A DNA stretch of 64,000 bases from Brevibacillus sp. JNUCC-41 (GTDB taxonomy: Bacteria > Bacillota > Bacilli > Bacillales > DSM-1321), in the NCBI RefSeq assembly GCF_014844095.1, contig NZ_CP062163.1, forward strand, positions 2,379,001-2,443,000, written 5' to 3'. Numbering within the stretch: the stretch's first letter is position 1; every line of letters begins with the position of its first letter. The position numbers were made by a program, and so were the translations under genes. Of this stretch, positions 17,374 through 26,466 are shown piece by piece. The notes under the pieces are model-generated. The model saw nothing but the letters and a program-made list of their open reading frames with translations, was not told the origin of the DNA and did not search any database.

Positions 17374-17433
17374 TGCTGTGATTAATTCGGCCGAATATGC
17401 CGGATACAGTCGATTAAGGAAAGGGAGCTGAAA

Positions 17434-17616
17434 ATGGGGAGACTGGTCCGAATTGTTAATGCGAAAAAACAGAAGATCGTTAATACGCTCATTTCAGAGG
17501 GTGTATATCAACCTGATGACCGATCCTTTTTATTGGAATTGCCATTGAAAAACTTAGAAGAGATATTATCCCTTCGAATAAAATCCTCGTTTCAAAATCC
17601 CCGTTTAAAAAAATAA
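17434..17616 (+). CDS. FbpA-like small basic protein
   Basis: 60-residue basic protein. The segment KQKIVNTLISEGVYQPDDRSFLLELPLKNLEEI resembles the helical core of Fur-regulated basic protein FbpA, a small adaptor in the iron-sparing response. A good AAAGGGAG ribosome site precedes the ATG. I see no Fur box immediately upstream, so iron control is not shown here; it may be transcribed with amtB-glnK, since only 60 nt without a terminator separate them. The family call is tentative. Confidence 0.5.
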   Translation: MGRLVRIVNAKKQKIVNTLISEGVYQPDDRSFLLELPLKNLEEILSLRIKSSFQNPRLKK

Positions 17617-17620
17617 CCTT

Positions 17621-17657
17621 TCAGCCGTTATCCAATATGGGGAGAGCGGCTTCTTTT
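17621..17657 (+). terminator. Weak terminator after the FbpA-like gene
   Basis: Imperfect stem with AGCCG/CGGCT arms and a partly paired middle, followed by the short T-rich TTCTTTT. Confidence 0.4.
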
Positions 17658-17730
17658 ATGCGTTTGTTGCCAAATTCGGCTTTGGAGTATGAATGTTAGG
17701 TAAAAGGAAACTTTTTTCTAGAATCCCCCA

Positions 17731-17759
17731 TGGAAATCGGGGAGCTTTCCAACTATAAT
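17731..17759 (+). promoter_or_regulatory. Candidate promoter in the 340-nt gap before the LytTR gene
   Basis: TGGAAA, 17 bp, perfect TATAAT. A CCCC/GGGG hairpin overlaps the -35 area. If used, the regulator mRNA has a 190-nt A/T-rich leader in which I recognise no riboswitch. The remainder of the gap holds nothing else I can name. Confidence 0.35.
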
Positions 17760-17956
17760 GAATAAGGATATAAATTTAAATACGATTTTTTTGCTTTTTT
17801 TGACGTTATTCGCTTAGTTACTTCCATATTTCTTTATTTTACGAAAACCAAATTCAAAAAAATGTAAGTTTTCCAGAAAACGATGAATTATTTCATGAAT
17901 GCCCTGTTTAATAAATAGGGAAATTATTAATATGTTCTTTTAAGAGGTGAAAGGAA

Positions 17957-18607
17957 ATGGATCAATTTACGGTCGAATCCGTTTTGAATATCATCAGGGA
18001 GTTTGTACCGAAGGATGCTTCAATTTCTGTGGCTGATTCTGAAAAATACATTTATTATCAACCGAGCAAACAAGTTGACTTAAGAATAAAACCGGGTGAT
18101 TTAATCAGTGAAAAAACGGCGACATATAAAGCGTTGAGTGTTCGAAAAAAAATAGGGGTGCAAGTGGAAAGTAATGTATTTGGCGTACCTTACTATGGGC
18201 TGAGTGTTCCTATCATGGACGAGGACAATCCTTTAGGGGCGGTAACGGCCATTTTGCCGTCAAAGCCATTAATTTTACCGACATCATTCTTGACCATTAA
18301 AACAGATGACCGCTGGATACCGCTTCCATATGATGAAATTATGTATTTGGAAGCTCAAAATAGGAAAACTAAGATTCAGTCCGAACGTGTGAGTGGATTT
18401 CATAAAATGAACTTAAGTGAATTGGAATTCATTTTACCTAGTGATTTATTCATTCGTGTGCATCGTTCGTACATCGTCAATATCAACTATATACAGGAGA
18501 TCCTTCCTGATTTTCATTCTACATTTTTACTCATAATGAAAGACCATTCCAAAATCCAGGTCAGTCAAACATATGCAAGTCAATTTAGAAGGGCTTTGGG
18601 ATTTTAG
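17957..18607 (+). CDS. LytTR-family DNA-binding regulator
   Basis: 216 residues. The C-terminal half (about 112-214) is a LytTR domain: WIPLPYDEIMYLEAQNRKTKI, the FIRVHRSYIVNINYI core and a DHSKIQVSQTYA ending. The N-terminal half resembles a PAS/Cache-like sensor (YYQPSKQVDLRIKPGDL, GVPYYGLSVPIMD, GAVTAILP), so it may sense a small ligand without a partner kinase. There is no receiver domain. It lies just upstream of, and in the same direction as, the CoA-transferase gene, its most likely target. SD AAGAGGTG. Confidence 0.85.
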   Translation: MDQFTVESVLNIIREFVPKDASISVADSEKYIYYQPSKQVDLRIKPGDLISEKTATYKALSVRKKIGVQVESNVFGVPYYGLSVPIMDEDNPLGAVTAILPSKPLILPTSFLTIKTDDRWIPLPYDEIMYLEAQNRKTKIQSERVSGFHKMNLSELEFILPSDLFIRVHRSYIVNINYIQEILPDFHSTFLLIMKDHSKIQVSQTYASQFRRALGF

Positions 18608-18738
18608 TGATTCTCCTTTATGTAAAAAAAATGCTGGTTTATGCTCTATTTAAGGCTTTTCATTCAGAATCGAATGTGATGATTACACAGGATTGATAAA
18701 ATTAAGTGTAAGAAAAGCGAAAAATGGGGGTCTTTTGT

Positions 18739-20265
18739 ATGAACGAAAGCGTTTTCAAAAAAATTCGCAACGAACAGTTTAAGGGGAAAGTAGTTACAGC
18801 GGAAGAGGCAGCTTCATGGATTAAAGATGGGATGAAACTCGGTATGAGTGGTTTTACTCGTGCTGGAGATGCTAAAGTTATTCCGATGGCTCTAGTTGAA
18901 AGAGCTAAAACTGAAAAATTCAAAGTTGACGTATTTACAGGTGCCTCATTAGGGCCGGAAGTCGACCAACATATGGCGGAAGCGGGTATCATAAACAAAC
19001 GTTTGCCGTTCCAAGCGGATAAAGGTATTCGCAATAAAATCAATGCTGATGAAGTCACTTATGTAGATCAGCATTTATCTCATACAGCTGAACAAGTTCG
19101 TCAAGGCATTGTCGGGCCTATAGATTTTGCAATCATCGAAGCATTGGCGATTACGGAAGATGGATTAATCATCCCGACGACTTCTGTAGGAAACTCAGCC
19201 ATATTCGTTCAAGAAGCTAAACATGTAATCATTGAATTGAACGTGTCCCATCCAGAAGGATTGGAAGGGATGCATGATATATATACACCAGCAAAACAAG
19301 GAGAACGCGAACCGATTCCTATGACTAAAGCGAGTGATCGCCTTGGATCGATCGGTATTGCGGTTGATCCTGAAAAAGTAATGGGAATCGTCGTTTCCAC
19401 AGATCTTGATGCACCTTCTACAATCGTGCCGCCGGATGAAGAAACTGCAACAATCGCCAACCACCTTATTAACTTCCTTCGTGAAGAAATCAAGGCAGGC
19501 CGTTTAACTGAAAGCCTTGCTCCGCTTCAGTCGGGAGTAGGTTCAGTTGCAAATGCAGTATTCGCTGGCTTCCTTGATTCTGAATTTAAAGATTTGGAAG
19601 TATATTCAGAAGTGCTGCAAGATGCGGTGTTTGATTTGATCGATGCTGGAAAAGTTAAATTCGCTTCAGGGTGTTCGATTACATTAGCTGAAGAAAAAGG
19701 TAAACAAGTTTACGGTGAGCTTGAAAAATACCGTGATAAACTAGTTCTTCGTCCACAAGAAATATCTAACCATCCTGAAATCATCCGTCGCCTTGGCTTG
19801 ATTTCAATCAATACAGCGTTAGAGTGTGATATCTATGGTAACGTGAACTCGACACATGTTTCTGGGACAAGAATGATGAATGGAATCGGTGGATCGGGAG
19901 ATTTTGCCCGTAACTCACGCCTAGGCATTTTCGTAACGAAATCATATGCGAAAGGCGGCAAAATTTCTAGTATCGTTCCTTTTGTTTCACATGTGGATCA
20001 TACTGAACATGATGTGGATGTATTAGTGACAGAGCAAGGGATCGCTGATTTACGTGGTTTGGCACCAAAAGAGCGCGTAGAGTTAATCATAGAAAACTGT
20101 GCGCATCCTGACTACCGTCCACAGCTTCGTGCGTACTTCACTGAAGCTGTTGCGCAAACTGGCGGGCATCAAACTCCACACATTCTTGAAAAAGCATTTT
20201 CATGGCATACAAACCTAGCTAAAAATGGTACGATGCTTGAAGCAGTACTACAAGATCAAAAATAA
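18739..20265 (+). CDS. Acetyl-CoA:succinate CoA-transferase / acetyl-CoA hydrolase
   Basis: 508 residues of the class I CoA-transferase, Cat1/AarC (SCACT) group, exchanging CoA between acetyl-CoA and succinate (or propionyl-CoA), which lets cells use acetate or finish a modified TCA cycle. Visible: SGFTRAGDAK N-terminal CoA region, QSGVGSVANAVF, and VYSEVLQD containing the catalytic Glu at about 291, then TEQGIADLRGL. The Met at 18739 follows GGGGG; the Met at 18724 does not. A cre box lies in the first codons, and a LytTR regulator is upstream. Confidence 0.9.
   Translation: MNESVFKKIRNEQFKGKVVTAEEAASWIKDGMKLGMSGFTRAGDAKVIPMALVERAKTEKFKVDVFTGASLGPEVDQHMAEAGIINKRLPFQADKGIRNKINADEVTYVDQHLSHTAEQVRQGIVGPIDFAIIEALAITEDGLIIPTTSVGNSAIFVQEAKHVIIELNVSHPEGLEGMHDIYTPAKQGEREPIPMTKASDRLGSIGIAVDPEKVMGIVVSTDLDAPSTIVPPDEETATIANHLINFLREEIKAGRLTESLAPLQSGVGSVANAVFAGFLDSEFKDLEVYSEVLQDAVFDLIDAGKVKFASGCSITLAEEKGKQVYGELEKYRDKLVLRPQEISNHPEIIRRLGLISINTALECDIYGNVNSTHVSGTRMMNGIGGSGDFARNSRLGIFVTKSYAKGGKISSIVPFVSHVDHTEHDVDVLVTEQGIADLRGLAPKERVELIIENCAHPDYRPQLRAYFTEAVAQTGGHQTPHILEKAFSWHTNLAKNGTMLEAVLQDQK
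18744..18757 (+). promoter_or_regulatory. cre-type CcpA site in the first codons of the CoA-transferase gene
   Basis: CGAAAGCGTTTTCA matches the symmetrical cre core TGAAAGCGNTTTCA at every specified base except the first T. A site just after the start codon would act as a transcription roadblock. Confidence 0.55.
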
Positions 20266-20277
20266 AACAGAAAACCA

Positions 20278-20303
20278 CCCCGCCAATACAGCGGGGTTTT
20301 TTT
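20278..20303 (+). terminator. Terminator of the CoA-transferase gene
   Basis: CCCCGC/GCGGGG stem with a 7-nt loop and seven T. Confidence 0.92.
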
Positions 20304-20582
20304 ATTTGGGTCCGTATCCCTTATTGGTGATAATAAACACATGAACCTTTCGGCACCGCTGGAAATAGAATATTTTAAAATGAAGCTTAACCATCAAAAT
20401 GATAGGGAACTGTATCTTTAGGCTATTTCTTTTATTTTTGTATATAATTATTCATTCAAGTTATGGAAATATGGTAAACTGCTAACAATGAGAGATTATC
20501 ATACATAGGATTTTTCGTATTTATGATGTTGTTTCCTTAGAAATAGGGAGTTAAATAGAATGGTTATAGTGGAGGAGATAAT

Positions 20583-21689
20583 TTGTTCAAGACAAAATTA
20601 CATTTTTGGACGTTAGAGTTATTACTATTGTCTTTACTTTTTTATGTTGGTACTAAGATTTCTTTTCTTTTTGAACCGATAGTCATCTTTACATCTACAT
20701 TGTTCTTTCCAATCTTGATTTCAGGTTTTCTCTACTTTTTGTTCAACCCCACTGTTGATTTCCTGGTTAAAAGAAGGGTGCCTAGGGGATTATCGATATT
20801 ATTGCTATATGTATTTTTCCTGGGATTGATTAGTTTGCTGGTCGGTCTGGTTGGCCCGTCACTGTCCAAACAGGTTACGGATTTAGTCAATAACCTCCCG
20901 GATTATTTCAATCAAGTAAGAAAGTTCATTGAAGACTCAGCTGAGTCAAAATGGTTTTTGTGGACGGTGGAACAAGATTATGTTCCTTTGCAAGAAGTAG
21001 GAGATTCGCTTCAAAAATATTTGACGAATTTACCGAGTAATATAACTAATAGTTTGTCTTCGGTTTTCAGTGTAGTGACGAATATTACGTTAGTGGTCGT
21101 AACGGTTCCTTTCATTCTGTTTTATATGTTGAAGGATGGAGATAAGCTTCCGGCTGCCATTATGAAATTCGTACCCGTTCGCTATAGAAAACCAGCTTTA
21201 ACGGTACTTAAGGAAACGGGAGAGACGCTTGCTACTTATATTCAAGGACAGATGCTAGTTTGCATGTTTGTCGGAATTGGAACGTTCATTGGATATTTAA
21301 TCATTGGTTTGCCTTACGCGTTCTTATTTGCGCTGATTGGTGCGGTAACCAATATCATTCCATATGTAGGTCCGTTTATCGGAGCAGCTCCTGCGGTCAT
21401 TGTGGCGTTGATTCATTCACCGACCGAAGCGTTATTGGTCATTCTTGTTGTAACGGTCATTCAGCAACTGGATGGTAATGTCATTTCGCCGTTAGTCATC
21501 GGGAAGAAATTGAACACTCATCCGCTAACCATCATCATCCTTTTGCTCGTCGCCGGAAACATTGCTGGTATCATCGGTATGATTTTGGCCGTTCCGACTT
21601 ATTCCGTTGTTAAAACGATTGTATTGAATATCGTAAAATTCATCAGGATCCGAAAAGAGGAAAAGCTTGAAGAAGATATATTGGAATGA
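20583..21689 (+). CDS. AI-2E-family membrane protein
   Basis: 368 residues with about eight membrane segments, of the AI-2E/PerM superfamily. Hallmarks: two N-terminal helices, the PxxxFLVKRRVPRGLSILL segment, a soluble middle (QVTDLVNNLPDYFNQ), and the C-terminal GAVTNIIPYVGPFIGAAPAVI motif with IQQLDGNVISPLVIGKKLNTHPL. Members export signals or move ions; function here is unknown. TTG start 5 nt after GGAGGAG. The 279-nt upstream gap is A/T rich and I cannot place a convincing promoter in it. Confidence 0.88.
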   Translation: MFKTKLHFWTLELLLLSLLFYVGTKISFLFEPIVIFTSTLFFPILISGFLYFLFNPTVDFLVKRRVPRGLSILLLYVFFLGLISLLVGLVGPSLSKQVTDLVNNLPDYFNQVRKFIEDSAESKWFLWTVEQDYVPLQEVGDSLQKYLTNLPSNITNSLSSVFSVVTNITLVVVTVPFILFYMLKDGDKLPAAIMKFVPVRYRKPALTVLKETGETLATYIQGQMLVCMFVGIGTFIGYLIIGLPYAFLFALIGAVTNIIPYVGPFIGAAPAVIVALIHSPTEALLVILVVTVIQQLDGNVISPLVIGKKLNTHPLTIIILLLVAGNIAGIIGMILAVPTYSVVKTIVLNIVKFIRIRKEEKLEEDILE

Positions 21690-21693
21690 AAAA

Positions 21694-21726
21694 ACGGGCC
21701 CGACTCAATTAAGTCGGGCCCGTTTT
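21694..21726. terminator. Bidirectional terminator between the AI-2E gene and gabD
   Basis: Perfect 12-pair stem ACGGGCCCGACT/AGTCGGGCCCGT with T tract on the plus strand and A tract on the left serving the convergent gabD. Confidence 0.95.
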
Positions 21727-21757
21727 CTTAGTGAAGGAGCAAAAGTGCCTAAATAGG

Positions 21758-23176
21758 TTACAAACCTAAGGAAATATATTTTACTTCCAGGAATTCTTCG
21801 ATGCCTTGATGTCCACCTTCGCGGCCGAGCCCGCTTTGTTTGAATCCGCCAAATGGAGCTTGCGGAACTGAAGGAAGTCCATCGTTCAAGCCAACAATAC
21901 CGAATTCAAGTGCCTCGGTGAATTTGATGCCCTTGGTGATATTTTCAGTGAAGACGTAAGCTGCCAAACCGAAGATGGAGTCATTTGCCCTTTTGATTGC
22001 CTCTTCATCAGTCTTAAAGGAGGCGATTGGAGCTAAAGGACCAAATGTTTCTTCATTCATGCAGAGCATGCTGTCATCAATGTTGGATAGTACGGTTGGT
22101 TCAAGAAAAAGGCCGCTTATTGATTTACCGCCAGCTTCGAGCTTAGCACCGCTGCTGATTGCTTCATCAATTTGTTTTTGAACCTTATCAACTGCATTTT
22201 GATCGATAAGCGGACCGATATCGACGCCATCCTCCAGTCCATTTCCTACCTTTAGTTCTTTGACCTTGGCAACGAGCTTTTTGATGAAGGCTTCTTGAAT
22301 GGCTTCGTGGACATAAATGCGATTTGAACAGACGCATGTTTGTCCTGCATTACGGAATTTCGAACTGATGATGCCATCAACCGCTTTATTAAGGTCGGCA
22401 TCCTCAAGAACGATTGCGGGTGCGTGACCCCCAAGTTCAAGCGAGATTTTCTTTACCGTTTCAGCTGAACCTCTCATAAGGGTTTTACCGACTTCTGTAG
22501 AACCGGTGAACGTCAATTTACGAACCCTTGTATCTTGAAGCCAAGTTTCGCCGATTTCTGATGATTTTCCTGTCACGACATTGATGACTCCTTTTGGAAT
22601 GCCAGCTTCTTCAGCCAATTCAGCCATTTTTAGAGCTGTTATGGGAGTCAGGTTTGCCGGTTTAATGACGACTGTGCAGCCGACTGCAAGCGCCGGTGCA
22701 ACTTTTCTTGTAATCATGGCTGCAGGAAAGTTCCAAGGCGTAATGACAGCTACAACTCCGACAGGTTGTTTTGTCACGAAAAGCCGCTTATTGGATACGG
22801 AAGCAGGAATCGTTTCGCCATACACCCGTTTTCCTTCTTCGGCAAACCAAGATAAAAAGCCATTTGCATATGTCATTTCACCAAGAGCCTCTTTAAGAGG
22901 CTTGCCTTGCTCTTCAGTCATGATTTTGGCTAGTTCTTCTTTATTATCATCAATCAATCGATGCCATTTCCAAATAAGTTCAGCACGTTCATAGACCGAG
23001 AGTGCAGCCCAGCCCGTAAAGGCTTCATATGCGGCATCTGCAGCCTTCGCCGCTTCAGTTGCACCGCCTTTAGGAACGGTGGCAACAACTTCATCTGTTG
23101 CCGGGTTTCTCACTTCAATTTTATCCAATCCAAAATCCGACCACTCACCGTTAATAAATAATCCGTAATCCTTCAT
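21758..23176 (-). CDS. gabD: Succinate-semialdehyde dehydrogenase
   Basis: NAD(P)-dependent oxidation of succinic semialdehyde to succinate, the last step of GABA breakdown. 472 residues, aldehyde dehydrogenase fold. ITPWNFPAAM is the cofactor loop, FTGSTEVG the Rossmann motif, general base Glu247 in LELGGHAPA, nucleophile Cys281 in GQTCVCSNR. The second Cys two residues on resembles the redox-switch pair of SSADH enzymes. Perfect AGGAGG ribosome site. Alone in its operon; a 9-bp inverted repeat at 23230-23255 lies in its promoter region. Confidence 0.92.
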   Translation of the reverse strand: MKDYGLFINGEWSDFGLDKIEVRNPATDEVVATVPKGGATEAAKAADAAYEAFTGWAALSVYERAELIWKWHRLIDDNKEELAKIMTEEQGKPLKEALGEMTYANGFLSWFAEEGKRVYGETIPASVSNKRLFVTKQPVGVVAVITPWNFPAAMITRKVAPALAVGCTVVIKPANLTPITALKMAELAEEAGIPKGVINVVTGKSSEIGETWLQDTRVRKLTFTGSTEVGKTLMRGSAETVKKISLELGGHAPAIVLEDADLNKAVDGIISSKFRNAGQTCVCSNRIYVHEAIQEAFIKKLVAKVKELKVGNGLEDGVDIGPLIDQNAVDKVQKQIDEAISSGAKLEAGGKSISGLFLEPTVLSNIDDSMLCMNEETFGPLAPIASFKTDEEAIKRANDSIFGLAAYVFTENITKGIKFTEALEFGIVGLNDGLPSVPQAPFGGFKQSGLGREGGHQGIEEFLEVKYISLGL

Positions 23177-23229
23177 GATAAAACCTCCTAATTGGTTAAA
23201 TCCATCAAACTACTAAAACTTTTAACTAT

Positions 23230-23255
23230 ATACTTTTACCTTTATATAAAAGTAT
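23230..23255 (-). promoter_or_regulatory. Operator-like inverted repeat upstream of gabD
   Basis: ATACTTTTA, 8 bp, TAAAAGTAT: a perfect 9-bp inverted repeat 54 nt upstream of gabD. No known regulator motif fits. Confidence 0.45.
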
Positions 23256-23339
23256 AAACACTTTTCAGTAATTCTGAAATTTATTTGATTGGCTATTTAT
23301 AGAAAATCGGCTATTCATTGATAGAAAGGGAGCAAGACA

Positions 23340-23373
23340 TAAAAAAAGAGGTGCAAGTTGCACACCTCTTCAT
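23340..23373 (-). terminator. Terminator of the dicarboxylate symporter gene
   Basis: Stem with GAGGTG/CACCTC arms extended by flanking A/T pairs, seven T on the minus strand. Confidence 0.88.
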
Positions 23374-23384
23374 TCAAGATTCGC

Positions 23385-24653
23385 TTATTTTTCCGATGAG
23401 ACGGCCACTTCATGCAGATCACCTGAGATGGCTTGATTAGAATTGAATTCACCTTCCGATTTAGAAATGACCACTGTAGCAACACTGTTACCGATTAGAT
23501 TAGTGATGGCGCGTGCTTCAGACATGAAGCGGTCGACTCCCAGCAGTAATGCCATTCCTTCAACTGGAATCATTGGGAAGGCAGCTAAGGTTGCAGCAAG
23601 TGTAATGAAACCGGATCCCGTTACACCGGCAGCTCCTTTGGATGTTAACATCAAGATTCCTAGAAGGGTCAATTCCTGCCAGATGCTTAAATCGACACCA
23701 TAGGCTTGGGCGATGAAAATCGCTGCCATGGATAAGTAGATGGATGTGCCATCAAGGTTGAAAGAATAACCCGTTGGGACAACTAAACCGACTACCGATT
23801 TTGAGCAACCGTATTTTTCGAGTTTTTTCATCACGCTTGGTAGAGCGGATTCCGACGAAGATGTTCCTAAAACTAAGAGGATTTCTTCTTTTAAATAGGC
23901 TATGAACTTGAAAATATTAAAGCCGTAGATTTTTGCGATCGAGCCAAGGATAAGAACGATGAATAGTGCCATTGTGATATATACACTACCCATTAATTGT
24001 CCTAAAGAGCTTAGAGAACCAAGGCCAAACTTACCGATTGTATAAGCCATTGCTCCAAAAGCCGCCAATGGGGATACTTTCATGATCATGCTGACGATGC
24101 CGAAGAAAATATCGGCAATATGCTGAAAGAAAGAAACGACTGGCTGCACTCTCGGTCCCATTGCCGCCATTGATAATCCGAATAATACGGCAAAGAATAG
24201 AATAGGGAGTAAGTCTCCGCCAGCAAGTGCGGCAACGGCATTATCAGGAATGATATTAGAAATGAAAGCAAGGGCGCCATGTTCCGTTTCGGAAGCGGCT
24301 GTTGTATATTGTGATACATCTCCGCCCTCGACTGAATCGATGTTAAAGCCTTTACCAGGTCCCAGAAGATTGACGACGATGATTCCGATGGCAAGTGCGA
24401 AAGTGGTAACGATTTCAAAATAGAGCAGTGCCTTTCCGCCGATGCGGCCAACCTTTTTCATATCACCCATGCCGCCAATTCCGATTACGACGGTTAAGAA
24501 GATGATTGGTGCAATGACCATTTTAATCATTTTAATAAATAAATCAGCTAATATCTTCAGCTGTTCACCGAAAGCAGGGAAGAAGAAACCGACTGTTATA
24601 CCCAGAATGATACCGATGATGACCTGAACTGTAAGATTTTTTAATATTTTCAA
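23385..24653 (-). CDS. Dicarboxylate/amino-acid:cation symporter (DctP/DctA type)
   Basis: 422 residues of the DAACS (GltPh-fold) family, importing C4-dicarboxylates or glutamate/aspartate with Na+ or H+. Visible: reentrant-loop motif [14 protein letters not shown], transport motif [21 protein letters not shown], hairpin 2 [20 protein letters not shown] and the substrate helix [24 protein letters not shown]. The Tyr-Ser-Phe-Asn-Leu-Asp-Gly signature favours dicarboxylates (DctA). Start is TTG, 8 nt after AAAGGAG. A good cre box lies 22 nt upstream, implying glucose repression. Confidence 0.9.
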   Translation of the reverse strand: MKILKNLTVQVIIGIILGITVGFFFPAFGEQLKILADLFIKMIKMVIAPIIFLTVVIGIGGMGDMKKVGRIGGKALLYFEIVTTFALAIGIIVVNLLGPGKGFNIDSVEGGDVSQYTTAASETEHGALAFISNIIPDNAVAALAGGDLLPILFFAVLFGLSMAAMGPRVQPVVSFFQHIADIFFGIVSMIMKVSPLAAFGAMAYTIGKFGLGSLSSLGQLMGSVYITMALFIVLILGSIAKIYGFNIFKFIAYLKEEILLVLGTSSSESALPSVMKKLEKYGCSKSVVGLVVPTGYSFNLDGTSIYLSMAAIFIAQAYGVDLSIWQELTLLGILMLTSKGAAGVTGSGFITLAATLAAFPMIPVEGMALLLGVDRFMSEARAITNLIGNSVATVVISKSEGEFNSNQAISGDLHEVAVSSEK

Positions 24654-24674
24654 GGTGCATTCTCCTTTGTTATA

Positions 24675-24688
24675 TGATAGCGCTTTCT
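24675..24688 (-). promoter_or_regulatory. cre site upstream of the dicarboxylate symporter
   Basis: On the minus strand AGAAAGCGCTATCA fits the CcpA consensus WGNAASCGNWWNCA throughout. It lies between promoter and start codon, a repressing position. Confidence 0.7.
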
Positions 24689-24804
24689 TAACTTGGTTAT
24701 AGTGTAACAGAAGGAAGAATCAGAATATTCTTTTGGTGATATTGTTTTCTTTTTGTTCTTTTTGGTCATGGGATTAGGGGTCATGATAGATTGATAGACT
24801 GCAA

Positions 24805-24833
24805 TAAAAAAATACCGGTGGGGTTCCGGTATT
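24805..24833 (-). terminator. Terminator of the ketopantoate-reductase gene
   Basis: AATACCGG/CCGGTATT stem, TGGGGTT loop, six or more T on the minus strand. Confidence 0.88.
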
Positions 24834-24841
24834 AGGAAAAA

Positions 24842-25753
24842 TCAATTTTCGAATGGTTTTATGAGTGCATAAAGGGTTCCGATCACAGGAAGTTTCAATC
24901 CGGCCTTGTCGGCAAGGCGCAGTGCACCGCCCTGTAAATGTTCCACTTCTAGGGTTAGGCCCTTCCGGCGGTCCTGGTGCATGGAAGAGGTGGATTCATC
25001 AGGTAAGCCTGCCATGTTTTCCAACGCCTGTGCAATATTCTCCACAGTAATTCCGACGCCATAGGCATTCGCAAGCTCCTTCATTTCAACAAGGACCTTT
25101 TCCAGCAATCCATTGGTTTCAGGGAATCTCCGAATCGTGCCGATAGGGAGGTTGGAGGCGGTTGTCACACCGGAGAAAGCGGTGATGAACATGTATTTGA
25201 TCCACATCCTGATCAATATGTTTTCCGTTCTGCCAGTCTTCATGATAGCTGATCCGGCTGCCTGCTCGAATTCATCACAAATCTTTTCTTGTGACGGATG
25301 AAGCGGGCCATAGATTAAATCGTGATTATCATTGGAGTGAATGACATGACCTTTTTCATCAAGAGTGGCGATGATGAAGGCACTTCCTCCCAAGACGGCT
25401 TCATCGCCCAGTTCGTCCTGCAAAATGGATAAATGTTCCAACCCGTTCAAAAGCGGGAGGACCTTTGCGCCTTTTTCGACAAGGACCTTTAAATCTGTAA
25501 GGGTGCCTTGCAGATGCTGGCCTTTTACGGCGAGAATCACAAGGTCGACCTTTTCAATATCATTTACGTTCTCTGTGATATGAAGGTCGTTAAATTGGTA
25601 GTTTCCATGAGGGCTGGTTATGCTGATGCCGTTTTCTTTCAATTGTTTGGCGCGGTTTTTTCGGACAAGGTATTGAACATGCTGCCCGGCCTGCTGCAGC
25701 CTGCCTCCAAAGTAGGAGCCGAGTGCCCCGGCCCCTATAATGACAATATTCAA
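24842..25753 (-). CDS. panE: 2-dehydropantoate 2-reductase
   Basis: NADPH-dependent reduction of ketopantoate to pantoate, for vitamin B5 and CoA. 303 residues from a TTG start giving MNIVIIGAGALGSYFGG, the normal PanE N-terminus; it is preceded by AGAGGGG at 8 nt, whereas the GTG at 25762 touches that site. The Rossmann motif is GAGALGSYFGGRL, the catalytic Lys is likely in MWIKYMFITAFSGVTT, and DESTSSMHQDRRKG is the conserved C-terminal motif. Paralogs of this family act on other ketoacids, so the symbol is likely but not certain. A 22-bp perfect palindrome lies upstream. Confidence 0.82.
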   Translation of the reverse strand: MNIVIIGAGALGSYFGGRLQQAGQHVQYLVRKNRAKQLKENGISITSPHGNYQFNDLHITENVNDIEKVDLVILAVKGQHLQGTLTDLKVLVEKGAKVLPLLNGLEHLSILQDELGDEAVLGGSAFIIATLDEKGHVIHSNDNHDLIYGPLHPSQEKICDEFEQAAGSAIMKTGRTENILIRMWIKYMFITAFSGVTTASNLPIGTIRRFPETNGLLEKVLVEMKELANAYGVGITVENIAQALENMAGLPDESTSSMHQDRRKGLTLEVEHLQGGALRLADKAGLKLPVIGTLYALIKPFEN

Positions 25754-25794
25754 TGTGCACACCCCTCTTTTGATTAAGATGTACTAATCATAAC

Positions 25795-25816
25795 ATTTAC
25801 TGAAATTTCAGTAAAT
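25795..25816 (-). promoter_or_regulatory. Perfect 22-bp palindrome upstream of panE
   Basis: Half-site ATTTACTGAAA joined directly to its exact complement. It sits 42 nt before the panE start, where an operator for a dimeric repressor (TetR or MarR type) would be expected. No regulator gene is adjacent. Confidence 0.6.
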
Positions 25817-25869
25817 ATTCCCGTTTGAAGGGAAACTGGTTGTTTAGGTGTTTGTAAGAATGGGGAAAA

Positions 25870-25902
25870 CAAAAAACCAGCCTGAATTTGGTTTCAGGCT
25901 GG
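25870..25902 (-). terminator. Terminator of the LysM-3D gene
   Basis: Ten-pair stem CCAGCCTGAA/TTCAGGCTGG, six T on the minus strand. Confidence 0.93.
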
Positions 25903-25911
25903 CACTTATCA

Positions 25912-26466
25912 TTATTTATAGATTTTTACTTTAACGGTTTTTCTGCCCCAATTGATAGCTTTTGAGTGAGAAGAGTAGAAGACGTCAATTTTATTCCCTT
26001 TGATTGCGCCGCCTTTATCTGCCGCAATGGCATCCCCGTATCCTTCTACATGAACTTTTGTTCCTAGTGGAATGACCTTAGGGTCAACTGAGATGGCTTT
26101 TGCGTTAGGGTTTTTCTTTAAGTTAAGACCTGATGCTGTAATACCGCTGCAACCTTTGCAGTTTGCAGTGTAAGCTGTTGCCTTCACGGTGATTGTTTTA
26201 TATTTCTTGGATGATGATGTTTTAGCTTTAGGTTTAGCAGATGTCGATGTTTTCTTGACCTTTAAAACTTGTTTTGGATGGATGTTATCTTTTTTCAGGT
26301 TGTTCCAACTTTTGAGTTGATTGACTGTTATATTATGTTTATTGGCGATACCCCATAGTGTGTCGCCGCTTTTAACTTTGTATGTAGTAGTAGCAGCCGA
26401 TGAAACTCCGGAAAAACTAAATACCAAAAAGAAAGCAGTGAATAGTGGAAGTAGTATTTTTTTCAA
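25912..26466 (-). CDS. Secreted LysM and 3D-domain wall protein (YocH-like)
   Basis: 184 residues: signal peptide (1 to about 24, cut after SSAA), one LysM peptidoglycan-binding domain (YKVKSGDTLWGIANKHNITVNQLKSWN, about 28-72), a Ser/Lys/Thr-rich linker, then a 3D domain (about 92-183) with the three Asp motif (SVDPKVIPLG, AADKGGAI, KIDVFY). 3D proteins are cell-wall lytic enzymes related to MltA, such as B. subtilis YocH, which has two LysM domains. TTG start 10 nt after AAAGGAG. I looked for but did not find a good WalR box. Confidence 0.88.
   Translation of the reverse strand: MKKILLPLFTAFFLVFSFSGVSSAATTTYKVKSGDTLWGIANKHNITVNQLKSWNNLKKDNIHPKQVLKVKKTSTSAKPKAKTSSSKKYKTITVKATAYTANCKGCSGITASGLNLKKNPNAKAISVDPKVIPLGTKVHVEGYGDAIAADKGGAIKGNKIDVFYSSHSKAINWGRKTVKVKIYK

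Noticed and set aside
17434..17616. Fur box directly upstream of the FbpA-like gene
   Set aside because: Looked for and not found in the 60-nt gap; iron control of this copy is unsupported.
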